From contig JADGQE010000261.1 in NCBI GenBank assembly GCA_017882055.1, positions 1 through 5,986 on the forward strand: DNA of 5,986 nt, in the 5' to 3' direction. The position numbers were made by a program, and so were the translations under genes. Source of the stretch: Thermoflexales bacterium (lineage in GTDB: Bacteria > Chloroflexota > Anaerolineae > Fen-1058). Shown here in pieces: positions 1-5,751 of this stretch (its first letter is position 1; the number at the start of each line of letters is the position of its first letter). The notes below the pieces were generated by a model, which was not told the origin of the DNA, did not search any database, and saw only the letters and a list, made by a program, of their open reading frames with translations.

Positions 1-191
1 GTGATCAGATTGGCGCCAATGCCCTGAATCCGATTGGTAATCGACGCCTGCGCGCCCGTCCCGATCGACAGCAGCGCGACGACCGCGCCTACACCAATCA
101 CAATGCCCAACATGGTCAACGCCGAGCGCAGCTTATTCGCCAACAACGCACGCAAAGCACTACGGACATTTTGCGAAAAATTGAGTCTCAT
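1..191 (-). CDS. ABC transporter permease, MacB/FtsX type (N-terminal part, cut by window edge)
   Basis: This is the first 63 codons of a membrane permease; the rest lies left of the window. The protein begins MRLNFSQNVRSALRALLANK, an amphipathic stretch, followed by LRSALTMLGIVIGVGAVVAL at residues 21-40, the first transmembrane helix. It then reads GTGAQASITNRIQGIGANLI. The pattern 'ALRAL.ANKLRS.LTMLGI.IGV.AV.AL..IG.GAQ..I...I..IG.NL' is the classic N-terminus of MacB/LolC/FtsX-like permeases, which normally continue with a large extracytoplasmic domain and three more helices. The ATG at 191-189 overlaps the ATPase stop as ATGA, and GGGGTGGT just upstream can act as ribosome site, so the two genes are probably translationally coupled. 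It should pair with the ATPase to form the pump. The substrate cannot be told from this part. Confidence 0.93.
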   Translation of the reverse strand, partial: MRLNFSQNVRSALRALLANKLRSALTMLGIVIGVGAVVALLSIGTGAQASITNRIQGIGANLI

Positions 192-844
192 ACTACCACC
201 CCATCCATAAGGTGAATGACACGGTGCGCGTTCGCCGCAATCGTCGGATCGTGCGTGACGAAGATGACGGTAATGCCACGCGTGCTGTGCAGCTCGCTAA
301 ACAACTTCATGATCTCCGCGCTGGTTTTCGAATCCAGGTTACCGGTCGGCTCGTCCGCGAGAATGATCGATGGCTCGGTGACCAGCGCCCGCGCAATCGC
401 CACCCGCTGCTGCTGCCCACCTGATAGTTCATTCGGATGATGCTTCATTCGATCCCCAAGGCCCACAGCTTCTAGCGCCGCTTTCGCCCGATCACGACGA
501 TGGTTTATGCTGGAGTACAGCAAGGGCAACTCGACGTTCTCTAGCGCGCTGGTGCGGGCCAGCAAGTTGAACTGTTGAAACACAAATCCGATCTTCTTGT
601 TGCGCACCGCCGCCAGTTCGTCATCGCGCATCTTGGCGACGTCGATCCCGTCGAACCGATAAGAGCCGCTCGTCGGCGAATCTAAACAGCCCAGGATGGC
701 CATGAGCGTGCTTTTGCCCGAGCCCGACGGTCCCGTAATGGCCGTCCATTCGCCGTCCTCGATCTTAAGTGTGATGCCGTTGAGGGCGCGCACTTCCATG
801 TCACCCATTCGATACACTTTGGTAATATTCTCGATTTCAATCAT
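188..844 (-). CDS. ABC transporter ATP-binding protein, MacB/LolD type
   Basis: This 218-residue cytoplasmic ATPase powers the permease encoded next to it. All nucleotide-binding motifs are intact: Walker A GPSGSGKST (38-46), Q-loop glutamine in FVFQQFNLL (Q90), signature LSGGQQQR (140-147), Walker B ILADEPT (161-167, D164 and E165), D-loop GNLD (168-171) and switch histidine in VTHD (H198). 'LGCLDSPTSG', 'QQFNLLARTSALENVELPL' and the length of about 220 residues are typical of the MacB/LolD/SalX subfamily, which drives extracytoplasmic mechanotransmission rather than classical transport. The start ATG (844-842) has AGGA a few bases upstream. The gene follows the second adaptor after 69 bp and overlaps the permease start by 4 bp. 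Family identity is very secure; substrate is unknown (peptide, lipid, antibiotic or another amphiphile are all possible). Confidence 0.96.
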   Translation of the reverse strand: MIEIENITKVYRMGDMEVRALNGITLKIEDGEWTAITGPSGSGKSTLMAILGCLDSPTSGSYRFDGIDVAKMRDDELAAVRNKKIGFVFQQFNLLARTSALENVELPLLYSSINHRRDRAKAALEAVGLGDRMKHHPNELSGGQQQRVAIARALVTEPSIILADEPTGNLDSKTSAEIMKLFSELHSTRGITVIFVTHDPTIAANAHRVIHLMDGVVV

Positions 845-913
845 ATTGGTTCCTGCCGTGTTTGATTCATAGGTAAGCCATTGCTTTTTGTGAGCGGCTG
901 AATAGTCCAGCCA

Positions 914-2587
914 CTAGTCCCCAAAGGGACGCCCACCGCCGCCAAAGCCGCCGCCGCCCCCTGGGAAACCGCCCGCCCCACCCGGGGTAGTGCCTTGTGG
1001 GCGCGTTGCCGTAATGATAAGTACCTCATCGCCCTCCTGCAAATCACCGGAGACTTCCGTCAGATCGGCTGTGGCCAAACCCACTGTGACTTGAACCTGG
1101 ACCGGCTGACCATTTCGCATCACGAGCACAAAGGGACCCTGTACACGTGGTTGACCGCCCTGCCCGCCTTGAGTATTCGTCACGGCCTGCCCACTTTGGG
1201 CGTTAGCTCCGCCCTGGACGCCTTGAGTATTCGTCACGGTCTGCCCACTTTGGGCGTTAGCTCCGCCTTGGCCACCTTGACGAGTTCCAGCACCTACTCC
1301 ACCTTGCCCACTAACTCCACCTGCGCCACCTAAACGATTTCCGCCAAAGCCGCCGGTTTGAATCGCTGCGCTGGGAACCGCCAGCACATTCTCACGCGTC
1401 GCAAGAATAATCGAGGCGTTGGCCGTCATGTCCAAACGCACAGGCACATTCGTCGGATCGAGATTGACATGGACATTGTAGTTGACCACGCCCTGGCTGA
1501 TCGTGCCAGCCGGATCGCTGCCGGCGACTTGCCCCGTCAACGTGATACCCGGCAACGCATCCAACGTCATCTGCGTTTTTTGTCCTGGTTTCACCGTCGA
1601 AATCTGGGTCTCATCGACCAGCACATCGACATGCAAGTGACTCACATCTGCGATCTCGAACGCGGCGCCCGAGCCACTGGCGCTACCCGCCGTGATGTTG
1701 ATAACCGTAATGACCCCATCAAACGGTGCAGTCAGCGTGGCATTAGCCAGATCTTGCTGGGCCTGTACAAGGGACAGTCGAGATTGTTCCAACTGCGCCG
1801 CAGACTGAATCTGCTTTTCCGCGCGAGGCGCGAGCAGGTTATCCAGAGTGGCCTTAGCGCTTTGAACCTGCGCCTGAGCTGATCGCACAGTGCTGTCATT
1901 GAGGTTGGTCTTGGTGACGTTGCAGTTAGACACGGCCAGGTCGTAGGCTGATTGGGCGTCAGTGAGTCCGTTGACCACCGACTGATAAGGTCCCCAGGAG
2001 CCATTCAGGTAGTTCTTCGCTTGATGATCGTTGGCTAACCGGTCGTAAGCCGTCTGCGCCCGATCGAGCGCGGCCTTGGCCGTCGTCAACTGCGAACATT
2101 GCACGGTCGTTTTATCTGCCAGATTGCTGTAATCCTTCAGTGCCACATTGGAAGCGGCCAGGGCGTTGGTATACGACGTGCGAGCGATCAGGACTTGTGA
2201 CGGATCTGGTTGAACCGTCGCGCTGTAAGTCAACTGTTGAATCAGGTAGGACTGTTCGGCCTGATCGACTTTGGCTTGAAGATCGGTCGGATCGAGAGTC
2301 GCCAACACCGCGCCCTTCTTGACCTGATCGCCCACCTTCACTTTCACGTCCGTCACCGTGCCCGCCGCGCCAAATGACAGCTGCAGCTTCGCCACAGGAA
2401 TAACGCTCCCACTAGAATCAACAGATGTCATCAGGTTCGTACGGACTACCTTAACCTTCTGCGCATTCGCCAGAAATTGGTTAACTCCGGTTTGCGCCGC
2501 CGGCTGACGGGTTGCAAAGTAGACCCCGCCAACAGCGATGAGTATCACCAACACACCGATAACGATAAACGTTCGCTTCTTCTTCAT
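914..2587 (-). CDS. HlyD/MacA-type efflux adaptor with Gly/Gln-rich repeat insert (adaptor 1)
   Basis: This 557-residue adaptor (membrane fusion protein) is anchored by one N-terminal helix (about residues 6-25, no lipobox cysteine). The order is: first biotinyl-lipoyl half (about 60-100, with GTVTDVKVKVGDQVKKGAVLATLD); a long alpha-helical hairpin rich in A/Q/L (about 102-280); second lipoyl half (LTAPFDGVITVINITAG, 285-301); beta-barrel (about 312-400, with VDETQISTVKPGQ); and a membrane-proximal domain. That last domain is split by a Gly/Gln/Asn-rich insert (about 412-484) holding an 18-residue tandem repeat. The C-terminus is nearly pure Gly/Phe/Pro. Two cysteines, C164 and C222, lie in the hairpin and match a pair in the neighbouring paralogue. 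Start ATG 2587 has a near-perfect AAAGGAGG at 2599-2592. It follows adaptor 2 after 14 bp and precedes the ATPase. It should couple to the MacB-like pump on the outer face of the membrane. Confidence 0.93.
   Translation of the reverse strand: MKKKRTFIVIGVLVILIAVGGVYFATRQPAAQTGVNQFLANAQKVKVVRTNLMTSVDSSGSVIPVAKLQLSFGAAGTVTDVKVKVGDQVKKGAVLATLDPTDLQAKVDQAEQSYLIQQLTYSATVQPDPSQVLIARTSYTNALAASNVALKDYSNLADKTTVQCSQLTTAKAALDRAQTAYDRLANDHQAKNYLNGSWGPYQSVVNGLTDAQSAYDLAVSNCNVTKTNLNDSTVRSAQAQVQSAKATLDNLLAPRAEKQIQSAAQLEQSRLSLVQAQQDLANATLTAPFDGVITVINITAGSASGSGAAFEIADVSHLHVDVLVDETQISTVKPGQKTQMTLDALPGITLTGQVAGSDPAGTISQGVVNYNVHVNLDPTNVPVRLDMTANASIILATRENVLAVPSAAIQTGGFGGNRLGGAGGVSGQGGVGAGTRQGGQGGANAQSGQTVTNTQGVQGGANAQSGQAVTNTQGGQGGQPRVQGPFVLVMRNGQPVQVQVTVGLATADLTEVSGDLQEGDEVLIITATRPQGTTPGGAGGFPGGGGGFGGGGRPFGD
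1166..1273 (-). repeat. 54-bp in-frame tandem repeat, two units, inside adaptor 1
   Basis: Two units, 1166-1219 and 1220-1273, follow each other with a 54-bp period. The first 48 bases of the units differ at one position only (C/T at 1186/1240). Each encodes 18 residues of the type QGGANAQSGQ(T/A)VTNTQG(V/G), so the reading frame is kept. The close match at DNA level points to a recent duplication by slippage or unequal exchange within a low-complexity, probably disordered linker. Copy number could vary between strains. Confidence 0.9.
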
Positions 2588-2601
2588 GATGCCTCCTTTA
2601 A

Positions 2602-4023
2602 CTACCCGCCACCCAACCGCAAGCCGAACAGGTTAAAACCGCCGCCCTGTTGTCGGACTGGTGGAGCACTGATGTACAAACGCTGATTCGGCTGTAGATT
2701 GCCCGACACTTCAGTCAGATCGCCATCCGTGAAGCCCGTGGTCACATCAATCCGCGTCGCCCCGGTACCAGCCTGATCAACCGCGTTCACGTAATAACCC
2801 TGCGCATCCGATCGGATTGAGCCACCCGGTACGGCTAACACATTCGCGTGCGTCTCAAGAATAATCCGCACGTTCGCCGACATATCGAGCCGCAGGGTTG
2901 ACGTGGTCGGATCCAGATCGACGTTCACCAGGTAATTCACCACGCCCTGGCTGACCGTCCCGGCCGGGTTAATGCGACCGACTGTACCGGTGATAGTCGT
3001 CCCGGGCAAACCATCGAACGTCACGTGCACCTTTTGCCCGAGCTTCGCCTGCCCGATTTCCGTTTCATCCACCAACACGCCGATGTTCAGCTGCGCGTCA
3101 TCGGCCTCCACGATCGTCGCACTGGCTCCGCCGACGATGGCCGTCATCTGGGTAACCACCCCATTGAACGGCGCAACGATCTTAGCGTTATCCAGCTGCT
3201 GTTGAACTTGCGTCAGCGACAAGCGCGCCTGGTCCAACTGGGCCTTGGCCGTCGCGAGAGTGAGCGCGGACGGAGTCATTAAGGTATCGAGGTTTAGCTT
3301 CGCCTGTTGAAGTTGCGCCGCCGCCGACTGGACGCCGCTGCTATCGTTGGCAGTGTTCTTAGATATGTTGCAATTGGCCAGGGCCACATCATACGCCGCC
3401 CTGGCGCGATCTAACTGCGCCTTCTGCGGTGAAATCTGATAAGAGCCGTTGACCACCGCGCGCCAGTTTGCCAGCAGCGCGTTATAGGCGTTCACCGCAT
3501 CATCGTATGTCTTTTTGGCGTCATCAAGGTTATTACAACTACTCGTCAAGACTTGATTGGCCCCATTAACAACATATTTTTGCTGCGCCAGCTTGTAAGC
3601 GGCCGCCGCATTATTAAATGCGATCTGCGCCGACTTGACGGCGTTCGGATCCGGCTGGATCGTCATACTGTAGCTGGCTTGCTGACTCAAAAAGGACTGC
3701 CGCTGCTGCGCCAGTTGCAGCTCCAGGCTGCTCGTATCCAGTTCGGCCAACACGTCGCCCTTCTTGACATGAGCGCCGACTTGCACATTCACTTTGGCGA
3801 CTGTGCCCGCTGTGCTAAAAGACAAGGTGACTTTGGATTCAGGCGTGACGCTGCCCGATGAATCCACGGTGGACAATAGTGTCGCCCGTGTCACCCGGCC
3901 GGTCTGGACATTGGCCTGCGCGGCTGCTTGCGCCGTGTTGTTCTGATTGTTCGTGACAATGACCGCGCCCGCCACAATCAGCACAGCAACTACTCCGATA
4001 ATGAACCAGGTTCGTTTCTTCAT
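2602..4023 (-). CDS. HlyD/MacA-type efflux adaptor (adaptor 2, first gene of the exporter operon)
   Basis: This is a 473-residue membrane fusion protein with an N-terminal anchor (about residues 5-24, no lipobox). The first lipoyl half is at about 60-100 (GTVAKVNVQVGAHVKKGDVL), the helical hairpin at about 102-278, the second lipoyl half at IVAPFNGVVTQMTAIVGG (282-299), the beta-barrel at about 308-390 (VDETEIGQAKLGQ) and the membrane-proximal domain at about 391-452, with a Gly-rich tail. It is a clear paralogue of the next gene: in the 50 residues from about position 51, 30 are identical, and both carry the hairpin cysteine pair (here C163 and C218). It lacks the Gly/Gln-rich insert. Start ATG 4023 has GAGGAG (4035-4030) six bases upstream. 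A 138-bp gap holding a palindromic operator candidate separates it from yceI, so it probably opens its own transcription unit. Confidence 0.93.
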   Translation of the reverse strand: MKKRTWFIIGVVAVLIVAGAVIVTNNQNNTAQAAAQANVQTGRVTRATLLSTVDSSGSVTPESKVTLSFSTAGTVAKVNVQVGAHVKKGDVLAELDTSSLELQLAQQRQSFLSQQASYSMTIQPDPNAVKSAQIAFNNAAAAYKLAQQKYVVNGANQVLTSSCNNLDDAKKTYDDAVNAYNALLANWRAVVNGSYQISPQKAQLDRARAAYDVALANCNISKNTANDSSGVQSAAAQLQQAKLNLDTLMTPSALTLATAKAQLDQARLSLTQVQQQLDNAKIVAPFNGVVTQMTAIVGGASATIVEADDAQLNIGVLVDETEIGQAKLGQKVHVTFDGLPGTTITGTVGRINPAGTVSQGVVNYLVNVDLDPTTSTLRLDMSANVRIILETHANVLAVPGGSIRSDAQGYYVNAVDQAGTGATRIDVTTGFTDGDLTEVSGNLQPNQRLYISAPPVRQQGGGFNLFGLRLGGG

Positions 4024-4075
4024 CTGTTACTCCTCAGCTTCTTTCGAATACATGGTTAGTTTACGCTTAATCCCA

Positions 4076-4081
4076 ATTCAA
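4076..4081 (-). promoter_or_regulatory. Possible -35 of the exporter operon promoter
   Basis: On the minus strand TTGAAT (4081-4076) is followed after 17 bp by TAACCA (4058-4053), about 30 bp before the adaptor 2 start codon. The -35 matches the sigma-70 consensus well but the -10 is poor, which would fit an activator-dependent promoter. The palindrome at 4143-4156 would then lie near -105. Other assignments in this A/T-rich leader are possible. Confidence 0.25.
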
Positions 4082-4142
4082 CAGAAGTGCCGCCGGACAC
4101 CAATCTTCGACCATTGCTCCAGGCATTTCGGCTAACGCAGGC

Positions 4143-4156
4143 GTGACTAAAGTCAC
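4143..4156. promoter_or_regulatory. Palindromic operator candidate upstream of the exporter operon
   Basis: GTGACT-AA-AGTCAC is a perfect inverted repeat with 6-bp arms and a 2-bp centre. It lies five bases after the yceI stop codon and about 120 bp upstream of the adaptor 2 start. The 14 bases CGTGACTAAAGTCA (4142-4155) recur exactly, on the other strand, in one of two sites upstream of yceI (4983-4998). A short symmetric site of this kind fits a dimeric regulator; NarL/FixJ-type response regulators of envelope stress use sites of similar shape. The identity of the regulator is inference, and none is encoded in the window. Confidence 0.6.
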
Positions 4157-4161
4157 CGCTC

Positions 4162-4851
4162 TCAGCTGCTCGCCGGCACTGCCACAAAATCAAACACCAA
4201 CTTCACATTGTCCTCAGTTGACAACAGTGGGATTTGAATCGGCCCTACCCCAAAGTCCGACATCTTGATATTCGTCGTGGCCGAACCAGACAGTTGCTGA
4301 GCGTCGTACTTCAAGGTCACGTTCCACGTCACGGGTTTGGTCGTTTGCTTCACCGTCAAATCACCGGTCATGCTGAAAGAGACTTGATCGCCCGCTTTCA
4401 CCTGGGCGGGCAAGCCGTCGCTGGCACGCATGGCGAACGTCGCCGTGGGATACTTCGACGATTGCAGATTATTGCCTCGAATGAAATTGTCACGTCGATC
4501 CTCGTCCGACTTGAACTGGCTGACATTGATCACGACCGGTCCAACCTGGCTCTTGGCGGGCTGATCGATATTGATCAGAATATCTCCGGCAATGCCCCTC
4601 GTCCGGCCGATCGCCGTCTGGAAGCGATTGCCCTGCAAGAATGTTTCACCCACTTCGTAATGCACTTCAGACTGCGCCGCATCAATGCGATACACTTTCG
4701 CGGATGGATCACTCGACACCAATAATGGCGCATTCAACGTCTGAGTGTTCACCGCTACCGGCGCAAAGACTGTCCGGTCAAGAATGAATAATCCCACCCC
4801 GCCGATCACGGCTAAGACAACCACGATGATCAAAATACGCTTCAACACCAT
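4162..4851 (-). CDS. Membrane-anchored YceI-family lipid-binding-like protein
   Basis: This 229-residue protein starts MVLKRILIIVVVLAVIGGVG, one hydrophobic helix (about 4-24) acting as signal anchor, followed by an extracytoplasmic YceI domain (about 52-226). Family marks are the opening YRIDAAQSEVHYEV, the central KSDEDRRDNFIRGNNLQSSKYPTATF region, GDLTVKQTTKPVTW and the closing strand VKLVFDFVAV. YceI proteins form a lipocalin-like beta-barrel that binds long isoprenoid or other amphiphilic chains. The ATG at 4851 is preferred: GGGAGG lies at 4860-4855, and the likely -10 (4895-4890) puts the transcript start near 4883, so an alternative GTG at 4884 would barely be transcribed. The GTG codon next to the ATG (4848) is also possible and has better spacing to GGGAGG. 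The gene lies just upstream of the exporter operon and shares its operator motif, which suggests a joint role in handling a hydrophobic compound or envelope stress. Confidence 0.93.
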   Translation of the reverse strand: MVLKRILIIVVVLAVIGGVGLFILDRTVFAPVAVNTQTLNAPLLVSSDPSAKVYRIDAAQSEVHYEVGETFLQGNRFQTAIGRTRGIAGDILINIDQPAKSQVGPVVINVSQFKSDEDRRDNFIRGNNLQSSKYPTATFAMRASDGLPAQVKAGDQVSFSMTGDLTVKQTTKPVTWNVTLKYDAQQLSGSATTNIKMSDFGVGPIQIPLLSTEDNVKLVFDFVAVPASS

Positions 4852-4889
4852 CAGCCTCCCTGGCTCAGTAAGTTTATTACCCACGTTAG

Positions 4890-4895
4890 ATTCTA
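4890..4895 (-). promoter_or_regulatory. Probable -10 box of the yceI promoter
   Basis: TAGAAT on the minus strand matches five of six bases of TATAAT and lies about 40 bp upstream of the chosen yceI start. No good -35 hexamer is found at 16-18 bp, which fits a promoter needing an activator. The paired operator sites would be centred near -85 and -107 relative to a start at about 4883. Confidence 0.4.
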
Positions 4896-4960
4896 TCGCA
4901 TTAGCGGCTGTGCGGAAGTGGCTGGGGTCACCAGATCATGAAGAGGGTATGAAGGCGTGG

Positions 4961-4976
4961 CATGACTTCAGGCACG
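4961..4976. promoter_or_regulatory. Operator candidate, yceI-proximal copy (degenerate)
   Basis: Read on the minus strand, CGTGCCTGAAGTCATG matches the copy at 4983-4998 in 14 of 16 bases; one arm is imperfect. It lies 22 bp (centre to centre), about two helical turns, from that copy, so two dimers could sit on the same DNA face. Confidence 0.5.
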
Positions 4977-4982
4977 GGCCGG

Positions 4983-4998
4983 CATGACTTTAGTCACG
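4983..4998. promoter_or_regulatory. Operator candidate, yceI-distal copy (near-perfect palindrome)
   Basis: Read on the minus strand it is CGTGACTAAAGTCATG. The core TGACT-AA-AGTCA is a perfect inverted repeat, and the first 14 bases are identical to 4142-4155 in front of the exporter operon. It lies about 130 bp upstream of the yceI start codon. Confidence 0.6.
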
Positions 4999-5251
4999 GT
5001 CGGTCATGCAGAATTAATCAGATTCTAAGAATTCTGGATACATCGAATAGTTCGACGCAGTGTGGCAACATTTAGAGGCAAGCCAGAGGAATTCTTGTTT
5101 ATGTGATACGCAGGCAAATGGCTATCTTCTTCGCCACCATCGGCCCGTACACTCAGGGAAAATAGCCAGGCCGGTTCGTACGACGCGATCAGCCAACTCG
5201 TCGCTGAAGAAAAAACCCGGCAGTGCGGCGGCCTCAGCGCTTGACTCAAAT

Positions 5252-5259
5252 CGAAAATC
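5252..5259. repeat. Target site duplication, left copy
   Basis: CGAAAATC abuts the left terminal inverted repeat and is identical to 5474-5481. On the coding strand it reads GATTTTCG, within the DFR codons of the methyltransferase. Confidence 0.85.
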
Positions 5260-5293
5260 GTATTTGTTTACCGGAGTGTCATTCTGAGCGTTT

Positions 5294-5332
5294 GCCCATA
5301 CCCGGCGCAGTGCGCCGGTGGGCCGCCAGGCG
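5294..5332. repeat. 39-bp hairpin unit, copy 1
   Basis: This unit has 36 of 39 bases identical to 5389-5427, in direct orientation. It contains CCGGCGCAGTGCGCCGG, two 8-bp arms around a single base, enclosed by GCCCA and TGGGC that can pair outside it. It is inserted between the GTCATTCTGAGCG and AAGAATCTC halves of the left repeat. Confidence 0.8.
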
Positions 5333-5388
5333 TTTGCGAAGAATCTCTGCCACGACCGGCATTTGATGCTGACCGGCGCAGAGATTCT

Positions 5389-5427
5389 GCCCATGCCCGG
5401 CGCGATGCGCCGGTGGGCCGCCAGGCG
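5389..5427. repeat. 39-bp hairpin unit, copy 2
   Basis: This is a direct repeat of 5294-5332 with three differences. The core hairpin is CCGGCGC-GAT-GCGCCGG. It keeps the same orientation as copy 1 although the flanking repeat halves are inverted, so it is not a simple product of the inverted duplication. Confidence 0.8.
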
Positions 5428-5473
5428 TCGCTCCGCTCAGAATGACATTCCAGGAAACACGGTAAACAAATAC

Positions 5474-5481
5474 CGAAAATC
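5474..5481. repeat. Target site duplication, right copy
   Basis: CGAAAATC abuts the right terminal inverted repeat and is identical to 5252-5259. One of the two copies must be removed with the element to recover the methyltransferase frame. Confidence 0.85.
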
Positions 5482-5674
5482 CATCCGAATCCATCTGGAG
5501 GAAAAACCATAGTCTTGCTCAAGCAGCTGATAGTAAGCGGCCAGCGCATCCGATGGGGCCTGCGGTGATTCATGGCCGGCGCCGAGGGTCTCGATGATGA
5601 TCATCACGCCATCGGGACGCAGCACGCGCCGCAGCTGCTCGATAGCCTGCTCGATTTCAACCCGCCACGTCGAC

Positions 5675-5751
5675 GGACACCAGCCGGCATAGGGATGCCG
5701 GATCTACGGATTTGATGCCGCAGCGATGGCATCCCTACACATGCGGTGTCC
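5675..5751. repeat. Palindromic repeat replacing the 5' half of the methyltransferase gene
   Basis: An imperfect inverted repeat of about 24 bp per arm pairs 5675-5699 with 5728-5751. Perfect blocks are GGACACC/GGTGTCC (5675-5681, 5745-5751) and TAGGGATGCC/GGCATCCCTA (5690-5699, 5728-5737). A local hairpin CCGGCAT-AGGG-ATGCCGG (5684-5701) competes with the long pairing. Recognisable methyltransferase sequence ends at its edge, so insertion or recombination here probably removed the upstream half. No flanking duplication was found. Confidence 0.6.

Larger units (their letters stand above)
5277..5447. repeat. Head-to-head pair of GTCATTCTGAGCG-type dispersed repeats forming the MITE interior
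   Basis: TGTCATTCTGAGCG (5277-5290) and its exact complement CGCTCAGAATGACA (5434-5447) are the outer arms. AGAATCTCTG (5340-5349) and CAGAGATTCT (5379-5388) are the inner arms. In single dispersed copies the GTCATTCTGAGCG and GCGAAGAATCTC parts stand close together; here each pair is separated by a 39-bp hairpin unit. The centre (5350-5378) contains GACCGGC twice. Most of the element can fold into a long cruciform. Confidence 0.75.
5260..5473. mobile_element. 214-bp MITE-like non-autonomous element with 14-bp TIRs and 8-bp target duplication
   Basis: The terminal inverted repeats are perfect: GTATTTGTTTACCG (5260-5273) and its complement CGGTAAACAAATAC (5460-5473). They are flanked directly by the same 8 bp, CGAAAATC, at 5252-5259 and 5474-5481. 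The element carries no transposase; its interior is palindromic. It interrupts a methyltransferase gene, and precise removal restores the frame, which confirms both the boundaries and the duplication length. An 8-bp duplication is known from several DDE transposase families (for example IS66, ISL3, ISAs1); the mobilising family cannot be named from these ends. Perfect ends and target copies suggest a fairly recent insertion. Confidence 0.88.
5122..5685 (-). pseudogene. Class I SAM-dependent methyltransferase remnant, C-terminal half, split by a MITE
   Basis: Two fragments of one protein are read leftwards. The first (about 5685-5474) gives STWRVEIEQAIEQLRRVLRP, then DGVMIIIETLGAGHESP and LLEQDYGFSSRWIRMDFR. 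The second (5259-5122) gives DFRFESSAEAAALPG, FFFSDELADRVV and FPECTGRWWRRR, then stop TAG. The 'LRRVLRP.G..IIIETLG.G.E.P' strand-turn and the 'GF...WIR.D.RFES..EA...FFF...LA..V......PECTG.WW' tail are typical of a class I methyltransferase subgroup, in its C-terminal half. The halves are separated by the 214-bp element at 5260-5473; deleting it and one target copy restores GAT TTT CGA TTT GAG (DFRFE) in frame. As it stands, the first half runs into the element and stops at 5437. The N-terminal SAM-binding half is absent: upstream lies a palindromic repeat and an in-frame TAG at 5706. The gene is therefore broken twice. Native substrate is unknown. Confidence 0.8.

Noticed and set aside
841..870. 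A nine-codon frame (MNQTRQEPI) ending in overlap with the ATPase start, as a coupling leader peptide
   Set aside because: It has no ribosome site of its own; the AGGA inside it serves the ATPase start directly.
1358..1882. A 174-codon plus-strand reading frame opposite adaptor 1
   Set aside because: It is arginine- and histidine-rich with no domain signal, as expected for the antisense frame of a well-supported gene.
4143..4156. The inverted repeat after yceI as a transcription terminator
   Set aside because: It has 6-bp arms with a 2-base centre and no T-run, and the same sequence recurs upstream of yceI where termination makes no sense; an operator is the better reading.
4884..4884. GTG codon at 4884 as the start of the YceI protein (240 residues)
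   Set aside because: It has no ribosome site, lies at the likely transcription start, and would add 11 polar residues before the signal anchor; the ATG at 4851 has GGGAGG just upstream.
5040..5060. TCGAA-CTA-TTCGA as terminator for the methyltransferase gene
   Set aside because: The stem is only five base pairs, A/T-rich, and has no T-run after it.
5122..5394. A 90-codon minus-strand reading frame as an independent gene
   Set aside because: Its upstream half is MITE sequence and its downstream half is the methyltransferase tail; it is a chimera created by the insertion.
5277..5447. A short CRISPR array
   Set aside because: There are only two copies of the 39-bp unit, far apart and embedded in an inverted structure, with no regular spacers and no cas genes.
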